Part shown: one piece after another, positions 13,532 through 64,000 of the stretch
Layout of the letters: the number at the start of each line of letters is the position of its first letter
Position numbering within the stretch: position 1 is the stretch's first letter
Assembly (NCBI GenBank): GCA_028583405.1
Contig: JAPTMU010000295.1
Location: 88,253-152,252 of the forward strand
DNA length: 64,000 nt
From: Pogonophryne albipinna
Lineage: Eukaryota; Chordata; Actinopteri; Perciformes; Artedidraconidae
Direction: 5' to 3'
Made by a program: the position numbers and the translations under genes
The notes under the pieces: model-generated
The model's database searches: none
What the model saw: the letters and a program-made list of their open reading frames with translations, nothing else
Told to the model about the DNA's origin: nothing

Positions 13532-13945
13532 ATAAAAGAAAGTCACCGGAGGAGTTAAAGGAGAGTGACAGGGAGAGGAGAAGAAGAGGGAGAGGAAGTT
13601 TCAGCTTGATGGATGGAGTTGGCTTCTAGTGCAGTGACGCGTCCTAAAACCCTTTATAATCTATCATTAGATTTATGATTCGAACATGATAAAAGTAGGG
13701 TAGACATGTGGAGATTATCCGGCTGAACAAAACGTGCATTTATCAAACAGGTTTGTTTTCCACAGACCTTATTTCCAGCTATTTTCCAAAACCCTGTGGA
13801 GAAATCCCATTGCTTTCTGTGGAGGGAACCAGCAGCTTACTTCCTGGTTTCAGGACGCGTCACTGCACCTCTCAATATGATGCCAACATAAACAAGGTCT
13901 TCTGTCGGCTCTGTGCATCAATGCCGACCTCTGCTGACAAGTAAG
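13532..13945 (+). pseudogene. hAT transposase N-terminal remnant, broken by a MITE
   Basis: Before the MITE one frame reads RKFQLDGWSWLL; after it, in the frame at 13879-13941, QYDANINKVFCRLCAS. Together these resemble the W..WL.YD..N..VFC..C zinc-finger-like (BED/TTF-type) N-terminus of hAT transposases. The MITE at 13629-13868 separates the two halves, and an in-frame stop precedes the first half, so it is dead. It belongs to the hAT element 1876-14360. Confidence 0.5.
13629..13868. mobile_element. 240-bp MITE with near-perfect inverted termini
   Basis: The 23-bp arms at 13629-13651 and 13846-13868 (starting GTGCAGTGACGCGTCC) match at 22 of 23 positions. It interrupts the hAT transposase remnant. 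Related segments without the left arm occur at about 1200-1405 and 42750-42968, so this is a repeat family. Confidence 0.75.
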
Positions 13946-14278
13946 TGAAGAGTAGAACATATAAAGGTATTGGCTTTAGGGAAATGTCCCAGCAGGAGAA
14001 TGAAGGATCTAATCTAATCTATAGCCATTACATTTCTAACTCCTAATGACAGGAAGGCAGAAAGCGCATTATACAAATAATAATACTCATAATAATAGCA
14101 GACATTTTTTAACAATGACCACAATATCATTATTTTAATAAACCAAATATGAACAATTGAGGAAGAACTGATGATTCAAATGTTGTAGTACAAGTTGTAA
14201 TGTAGTTAGTGCATAAATTACTATTGCAACAAATGTGTTCATTTTCTTCATTATTAGTCGATTTCTTTGGACGAATGC

Positions 14279-14335
14279 TCCGGGCCGGTGGTTACAATGG
14301 TGGGGCCAGTGATAATACAAAGCCACCGGCCCGGA
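14279..14335. repeat. Perfect 14-bp inverted repeat (hairpin)
   Basis: CTCCGGGCCGGTGG at 14279-14292 is the exact reverse complement of 14322-14335, with a 29-bp loop. It is the GC-rich subterminal region of the outer hAT element's right end. Confidence 0.75.
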
Positions 14336-14479
14336 GTTTTACCCTTAATGTCTACCCCTGGATCATTCTAGCCTCATCCCCCTCTATTTCAGCTGATACT
14401 AAAGAGATGATTCTTGGTGAAAACACTACAGCATTTCACAAAACGCTTGTAATTATGTGTACATAATAACCTCATTTAT

Positions 14480-15198
14480 AGTAACCTAATTTTTCCACCT
14501 CCGCAATATTGCCAAACTCCGTCCCTCTCTCACCCGCCCTGCAGCTGAGCGACTCATTCACGCCTTCATCTCCTCCCGCCTTGACTATTGCAACTCCCTG
14601 CTCTACGGCATCAGCTCCACCTCCCTCAATAGACTCCAGCGTGTCCAGAGCGCAGCCGCCAGACTCCTCACCCACACCAAGTCATGGCATCACCCCGGTC
14701 CTCAAAGAACTCCACTGGCTCCCCGTTTCTCACCGCATCCACTACAAACTCCTGGTCCTCACTTTCAAAGCCCTCCACCATCTGGCCCCCCCTACCTCAC
14801 TGACCTCCTCATCCTCTACCAACCCCCCCGGACCCTCAGATCCACCTCAGCCGGTTTGCTTTCCATCCCCAAGGCCAAACTCCGGAGCTTCGGGGACAGA
14901 GCCTTCTCTGTGACAGCCCCGAAGCTCTGGAGCTCCCTCCCCCAAGACCTCCGTGAGTCTGAGTCCCTCACCCTGTTCCAGTCCCGCCTCAAAAACCCAC
15001 CTCTTCAACTCTGTATCCATAAGCCCCCCCCCCCCCCCCCCCCCTCAGCCAACTTCCTCCTGACTGCTTTTCTGTTTTGTTTCTTATTGGCTTTGTTTTT
15101 GTTTTGTTTTGTTTGTCTACCCTTGCTCCCAAATGTAAAGCGTGTTTGGGTTCAAGAAAAGCGCTATAGAAATAAAATATATTATTATTATTATCACA
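14480..15198 (+). mobile_element. 5'-truncated L2-type LINE, 3' end
   Basis: Translation in shifting frames gives the C-terminal end of an L2/CR1-clade reverse transcriptase: SRLDYCNSLLYGISS, LNRLQRVQSAAARLL, VLKELHWLPVSHRIHYKL, then LWSSLPQDLRESESL and FQSRLK. Several frameshifts show it is not coding. The tail (gcgctatagaaataaaat followed by attattatt) is the typical L2 3' end. A run of about 19 C at 15025-15045 lies inside. Confidence 0.85.
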
Positions 15199-15699
15199 TT
15201 AGCATAACTACTAGCTAGCCGCTAGCTGCTAACTGCCGCGGCCGCCTCGTTAATATCAAATCCATCATAATAACAAATCATCACCATGCTGTCATGAACG
15301 CACGGTGCTGTTACGTGTACGCAAATTGACGTGCTTGATGTGAACGAGCATTTTGGTTAAAGTTGCGCATGCGCTATGAGCGCACATACGGGTACTTCTC
15401 AGGCATGCTGGGTAATCTGTGACGTTTCACTCTCTCAAAAGTTGGGCCATTTTATCATCATGAGCTAATGAGCAGCTCTCATAGGAATGAATGAGGCCCC
15501 GCCTCCCACGCTGTATCCAGTTCTTATTATACATCCATGGTTTTGCGCCTTCCCATTCAAATGAAATCGCCGCCAATCACATTTCCACGCTCGCGCCATG
15601 GCCGGGGGAGGGCTTACACGGCTCGCGTCTTGTGCTGCATTCACTTGCACTCGGACATTAGAGATTTTCTCTCATAAATGTCCGATGAGCCATAACTTT
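15199..15699. other. Unassigned repetitive-looking sequence
   Basis: GC- and CG-containing sequence with short inverted words (ctagctagccgctagc). It resembles transposon internal sequence, but I cannot name it. No coding signal. Confidence 0.4.
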
Positions 15700-15786
15700 T
15701 ATTTCAAAACAAAGCTGCCAACTGGGGTGGCAAGGCTATTTTTAGGGTGGCAGCCACCCCATGCCACCCCGGTAGATCCGCCCCTG
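15700..15786. mobile_element. Terminus of a hAT-like element
   Basis: The block ends in gatccgcccctg at 15786; its reverse complement starts caggggcggatc and continues ggggtggcatggggtggc, a common hAT-like terminus in fish. It abuts the transposase fragment that follows. The other end was not located. Confidence 0.45.
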
Positions 15787-15899
15787 CTTGACCGGTACTT
15801 GCTTTTGATCAAAGTCAATGCGGAAAACCCGCACTCACACAGGTAGGCGGAGGTGAAGGGAATGAGCACTTTTACAGCCTTTTTGGTGAGGTGGGGAAA
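15787..15899 (-). pseudogene. hAT transposase C-terminal fragment
   Basis: On the minus strand this reads HLTKKAVKVLIPFTSAYLCECGFSALTLIKSKYRSS, which has the form of the hAT dimerisation region (F..LA..LL.....S...CE..FS.L..IKTK.R). No other transposase part is in frame, and the downstream side is cut by another element end at 15786. A relic only. Confidence 0.65.
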
Positions 15900-16314
15900 C
15901 TGAAGTGTTGTAGTGTTTTCTGAAGTGCTGTAGTGTTTTCTGAAGTGCTGTTTTGACTTGCACTTCAGGGCCACCGTAAATGTAAGCACAGACCATATCA
16001 CTTCCAGAACACGTCTCATTGTTTCTGACAGCAACGTTTCTGATTGGCCCGTGGGTGTAAGGCCCGCCCACATTTTAGTAATGTGGTCATGACGCAGCAA
16101 ATCTGGATCAGCTCCGTTGGTCCCCGTTTTTAGGAAAGAATGGCTGCAGCTGGACACGGAGGTGAAGAGAGATCGCTCACTGCGCAGCATCGGGCCGAGA
16201 AAGGGAGGACAACCCGGGGCGTCATCGTTAAGCTTCACTGCCACGGTGACTGAGTGGAGATTCTGAGGAAAGAGCCCGGGCCCCGCTGAGCCTTCAGGAG
16301 CCATCAGAGAGTCT

Positions 16315-18657
16315 CAGAGAGGAACCTCCCCCCCTCAGAGAGGAACCTCCCCCCCTCAGAGAGTCTCAGAGAGGAACCTCCCCCCTCAGAGAGTCTCAGA
16401 GAAGAACCTCCCCCTCAGAGAGTTTCAGAGAGGAACCTCCCCCCCTCAGAGAGTCTCAGAGAGGAACCACCCCCCTCAGAGAGTCTCAGAGAGGAACCTC
16501 CCCCTCAGAGAGTTTCAGAGAGGAACCTCCCCCCTCAGTGAGGAACCTCCCCCCTCAGAGAGTCTCAGAGAGGAACCTCCCCTCCTCAGTGAGGAACCTC
16601 CCCCCTCAGAGAGTCTCAGAGAGGAACCTCCCCTCCTCAGAGAGGAACCTCCCCCTCAGAGAGTTTCAGAGAGGAACCTCCCCCCTCAGAGAGTCTCAGA
16701 GAGGAACCTCCCCCCCCTCAGTGAGTCTCAGAGAGGAACCTCCCCCCTCAGAGAGTCTCAGAGAGGAACCTCCCCCCTCAGAGAGTCTCAGAGAGGAACC
16801 TCCCCTCCTCAGTGAGGAACCTCCCCCCCTCAGAGAGTCTCAGAGAGGAACCTCCCCTCCTCAGAGAGGAACCTCCCCCTCAGAGAGTTTCAGAGAGGAA
16901 CCTCCCCCCTCAGAGAGTCTCAGAGAGGAACCTCCCCCCCCTCAGTGAGTCTCAGAGAGGAACCTCCCCCCTCAGAGAGTCTCAGAGAGGAACCTCCCCT
17001 CCTCAGTGAGGAACCTCCCCCCTCAGAGAGTCTCAGAGAGGAACCTCCCCTCCTCAGTGAGGAACCTTCCCCCTCAGAGAGTCTCAGAGAGGAACCTCCC
17101 CTCCTCAGTGAGGAACCTCCCCCATCAGAGAGTCTCAGAGAGGAACCTCCCCTTCTCAGTGAGGAACCTTCCCCCTCAGAGAGTCTCAGAGAGGAACCTC
17201 CCCTCCTCAGTGAGGAACCTCCCCCCTCAGAGAGTCTCAGAGAGGAACCTCCCCCCTCAGAAAGGAACCTCCCCTCCTCAGTGCGGAACCTCCCCCCTCA
17301 GAGAGTCTCAGAGAGGAACCTCTCCCCCTCAGAGAGTCTCATAGAGGAACCTCCCCCCCTCAGAGAGTCTCAGAGAGGAACCTCCCCTCCTCAGTGAGGA
17401 ACCTCTCCCCTCAGAGAGTCTCAGAGAGGAACCTCCCCCCTCAGAGAGTCTCAGAGGGGAACCTCCCCCCTCAGAGAGTCTCAGAGAGGAACTTCCCCCC
17501 TCAGAGAGTCTCAGCGAGGAACCTCCCCCCTCAGAGAGTCTCCGAGGGGAACCTCCCCCCTCAGAGAGTCTCAGAGAGGAACCTCCCCCCTCAGAGAGTC
17601 TCAGAGAGGAACCTCCCCCCTCAGAGAGCAGAGAGTCTCAGAGAGGAACCTCCCCCCCTCAGAGAGTCTCAGAGATGAACCTCCCCCCTCAGAGAGTCTC
17701 AGAGGGGAACCTCCCCCCTCAGAGAGTCTCAGAGGGGAACCTCCCCCCTCAGAGAGTCTCAGAGAGGAACCTTCCCCCTCAGAGAGTCTCAGAGAGGAAC
17801 CTCCCCTCCTCAGTGAGGAACCTTCCCCCTCAGAGAGTCTCAGTGAGTAACCTCCCCCCTCAGAGAGTCTCAGAGAGGAACCTCCCCTCCTCAGTGAGGA
17901 ACCTCCCCCCTCAGAGAGTCTCAGAGAGAAACCTCCCCTCCTCAGTGAGGAACCTCCCCCCTCAGAGAGTCTCAGAGAGGAACCTCCCCTCCTCAGTGAG
18001 GAACCCCCCCCTCAGAGAGTCTCAGAGAGGAACCTCCCCCCTCAGAGAGTCTCAGAGAGGAACCTCCCCTCCTCAGTGAGGAACCCCCCCCTCAGAGAGT
18101 CTCAGAGAGGAACCTCCCCCCCTCAGAGAGTCTCAGAGAGGAACCTCCCCTCCTCAGTGAGGAACCTCCCCCCTCAGAGAGTCTCAGAGAGGAACCTCCC
18201 CTCCTCAGTGAGGAACCTCCCCCCTCAGAGAGTCTCAGAGAGGAACCTCCCCTCCTCAGTGAGGAACCTCCCCCCTCAGAGAGTCTCAGAGAGGAACCTC
18301 CCCTCCTCAGTGAGGAACCTCCCCCCTCAGAGAGTCTCAGAGAGGAACCTCCCCTACTCAGTGAGGAACCTCCCCCTCAGAGAGTCTCAGAGAGGAACCT
18401 CCCCTCCTCAGTGAGGAACCCCCCCCCTCAGAGAGTCTCAGAGAGGAACCTCCCCCCCTCAGAGAGTCTCAGAGAGGAACCCCCCCCCCTCAGAGAGTCT
18501 CAGAGAGGAACCTCCCCTTCTCAGTGAGGAACCTTCCCCCTCAGAGAGTCTCAGAGAGGAACCTCCCCTCCTCAGTGAGGAACCTCCCCCCTCAGAGAGT
18601 CTCAGAGAGGAACCTCCCCTCCTCAGTGAGGAACCTCCCCCCTCAGAGAGTCTCAGA
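16315..18657 (+). repeat. 30-bp GAGGAA minisatellite, block 1
   Basis: Units of about 30 bp (gaggaacctc, cccctcag, agagtctcaga) alternate with a 21-bp short unit (gaggaacctcccctcctcagt). Each unit has a GAGGAA (ETS-type core) within the short inverted repeat GAGG-AA-CCTC. The array continues at 20034 after a transposon insertion. Confidence 0.95.
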
Positions 18658-18844
18658 TGCGGCTTTCACACCAGCGCTTTTCCCTTTCTAGCTCCGAGCG
18701 GGAGCTTTTCTGGTTCAGTTCCGGTTTCCCTTTTCTGCTCCCGCTCTGTTCACACCGCCCAGAGCCCGACTGGTGCTGCCGCTGCTGCGTCATGACGTCA
18801 CCGTTTACCTCGCTGATTTGATCCCCAACGGCGTTACGGCGCTC

Positions 18845-18875
<31 letters not shown>

Positions 18876-20031
18876 CGGGGAACTGCGTCGGGTCGATGAT
18901 CGTGTTGCTTTTAATCACACGAAGCCAGATTAAATTAAATAACGACTTCTCCAACCTTATGCTTTTCTCCAGAGTGCCGTGGTTCATTGTTTATTAATGT
19001 GTTTCTGCAGCATTTACCGACCGCTGCAGTGTTGGCTGCTCTTCCACGGGAGTTTATTCTCCCGTTAGCTCCCGGTTAGCTCACACTGCAGCGGCCGCTC
19101 TAAAGTATTCACTGTCCGACTCACACAAGCAGCTGATACATATCCCCAGTTCCCCTTAAGTGAATGTGTGTCAGTCTGAATTGACGCTGTTTGGCATCAC
19201 AACGCTGTTATGAAAGTGTCTCTGGTATAAAATGGGTGATGTTAGCATAGCAACCGAAGCTAAACTGACTACTTGCTATTGCTATCCTATTGTGGCATAA
19301 ACCGTTTTCTACAGGCACATTTTACCGGCGTATTTTTATTATGATTCTACTTGTGATAGTCGGACACGACAACCTGTGCAGCCCATGTATTGATTCCATC
19401 CGATAGCTGCTATAATACAACACGTCTGCCTCTCTCCACAATGATCAATAACAGTGAACGGATGGTCAAAGTAAGGTACAGATAAACAGAACCACACGAA
19501 GCCTGGTTGGTGCCTCTGCATGTTCTGTGTTCACCTCTGCATGTGTATTCTGTGTTCACCTCTGTGTGTGTGTTCTGTGTTCACCTCTGTGTGTGTGTTC
19601 AGTGTTCACCTCTGCATGTGTGTTCAGTGCCGTGTGTCTGGCAAATAAAGACCCCCTCAAAAGTTACGGTTTATTTCATTTTAAGGATGAGCACCAAGCA
19701 ACATCTCCAGGTGCTCCTTTGAGAACCAGGGCAAAAAAGTTATGTGCACCCCTGGATATAAGCACTACTGCTTGTAGGCAGGCATGACAGTCGACCCATG
19801 TTCAGGGGAGGTGGGTTTAGTTTCCTGCACGCCTCGACGTAAGAGAGACGTAAGCGACGCCACCTCTTAGCTCCGAAGCTCTTGCCTCTAGACCGACAAT
19901 TTTTTGGAGCTGGAAGTGAACCGGATTCCGGAGCTAAGAGGCGGCGCCGCTGCGGTGTGAACAGGAAAAACCGGCACTTTTCAGCTCCAGCTCCGAGCCG
20001 GAGCTGAAAACGCGTTGGTGTGAAAGGGGCA
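18658..20031. mobile_element. TIR transposon inserted into the GAGGAA minisatellite
   Basis: The left end tgcggctttcacacc (18658) is inverted at the right end ggtgtgaaaggggca (20017-20031), 13 of 15 matching, and GC-rich subterminal words (agctccgagc, gagcttttc) are also mirrored. The same minisatellite lies on both sides. No transposase frame is visible. It contains (caa)n at 18846-18874. I could not settle the target duplication. Confidence 0.65.
19513..19628 (+). repeat. 25-bp tandem repeat, about five units
   Basis: Copies of ctctgtgtgtgtgttctgtg plus ttcac in series, inside the TIR element. Confidence 0.8.
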
Positions 20032-20033
20032 AC

Positions 20034-20310
20034 AGAGGAACCTCCCCCCTCAGAGAGTCTCATAGAGGAACCTCCCCCCTCAGAGAGGAACCTCCCCCCC
20101 TCTGAGAGTCTCAGAGAGGAACCTCCCCCCTCAGAGAGGAACCTCCCCCCCTCAGAGAGTCTCAGAGAGGAACCTCCCCCCCTCAGAGAGTCTCAGAGAG
20201 GAACCTCCCCCCTCAGAGAGTCTCAGAGAGGAACCTCCCTCCTCAGAGAGTCTCAGAGAGGAACCTCCCCCCCTCAGAGAGTCTCAGAGAGGAACCTCCC
20301 CCCCTCCCCC
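20034..20310 (+). repeat. 30-bp GAGGAA minisatellite, block 2
   Basis: Same unit as 16315-18657, about nine copies. It ends about 25 bp before the initiation codon at 20335, so the 5' untranslated region or promoter of the signal-peptide exon probably lies in this array. Confidence 0.95.
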
Positions 20311-20334
20311 CTCAGTCCTCCCAGTCCTCTGAAG

Positions 20335-63737
<43,403 letters not shown>

Positions 63738-63768
63738 GTGAGAAACTGCCGCCATTACGTTGAGATAA

Positions 63769-64000
63769 CATCTCGTTAAAGGAGATAACATCTCGTTAGT
63801 GGAGATAACATCTCGTTAGGGGAGATAACATCTCGTTAGCGGAGATAACATCTCGTTAGCGGAGATAACATCTCGTTAGTGGAGATAACATCTCGTTAAA
63901 GGAGATAACATCTCGTTAGTGGAGATAACATCTCGTTAAAGGAGATAACATCTCGTTAGGGGAGAGAACATCTCGTTAAAGGAGAGAACATCTCGTTAAA
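63769..64000 (+). repeat. 20-bp minisatellite, intron 20, runs off the window
   Basis: Unit ggagataacatctcgttagt in about 12 copies; each has the inverted repeat GAGAT-AAC-ATCTC and an AGATAA word. Starts about 30 bp after the exon 20 donor. Confidence 0.95.

Larger units (their letters stand above)
1876..14360. mobile_element. Decayed hAT-type transposon split by a nested element
   Basis: The left end CAGGGCTCGACATTA (1876) pairs with an inverted right end at 14346-14360 (12 of 15 matching). Both ends are directly flanked by gatca (1871-1875 and 14361-14365), a candidate 5-bp target duplication. Inside are GC-rich subterminal motifs of the form gcccgctggcccgg and transposase remnants at 13.5-13.95 kb. 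About 11.3 kb of this span is a second transposon with its minisatellite, so the hAT part is only about 1.2 kb. Superfamily assignment is inference from the termini and the zinc-finger-like remnant. Confidence 0.6.

Noticed and set aside
14509..15218. Two + strand frames that look like a small gene
   Set aside because: They are parts of the L2 reverse-transcriptase C-terminus in different frames with frameshifts, followed by the L2 3' tail.

Overview
The window is nuclear DNA from a vertebrate, most likely a ray-finned (teleost) fish. The evidence is a multi-exon gene with GT-AG introns whose protein reads as colony-stimulating-factor-1 receptor, plus an L2-type LINE tail, several hAT-type DNA transposons and MITEs, and very long minisatellites. 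Nothing looks prokaryotic or viral. The fish assignment rests on repeat style and is an inference.

Layout. 1-552 is an in-frame 9/18-bp minisatellite that may be the last exon of an upstream gene. 785-1760 is a non-autonomous hAT-like element. 1876-14360 is a decayed hAT-type element split by a second terminal-inverted-repeat element (1947-13261), which itself holds a CCCCCTCCACACCG minisatellite of about 10.9 kb. 13.5-16.3 kb holds transposase remnants, a 240-bp MITE and a 5'-truncated L2 LINE. 16.3-20.3 kb is a GAGGAA-containing minisatellite interrupted by a 1.4-kb transposon and ending just upstream of a signal-peptide exon.

From 20335 to 63737 on the + strand lies csf1r. I could place 20 coding exons (970 codons, phases consistent throughout): signal peptide, five Ig domains, one transmembrane helix, juxtamembrane segment and a split tyrosine kinase. 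Only the C-terminal tail is beyond the right edge. Inside intron 1 are two further + strand exons (21673-21869 and 23084-23242) and a poly(A) signal. They join in frame to the same signal-peptide exon and would give a 132-residue secreted coiled-coil protein that I do not recognise.

The striking property is repeat load. Most of the longer csf1r introns are filled by tandem arrays, each intron with its own unit (57, 21, 44, 36, 42, 26, 15, 32 bp and CTGT). By my addition of block lengths, tandem repeats make up roughly three quarters of the 64 kb. Several arrays have units that look like copies of the neighbouring splice acceptor, and one 45-bp array is inside the coding sequence, adding an N-glycosylation-rich insert to Ig domain 4. 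The coding frame is otherwise intact, so the gene appears functional despite this.
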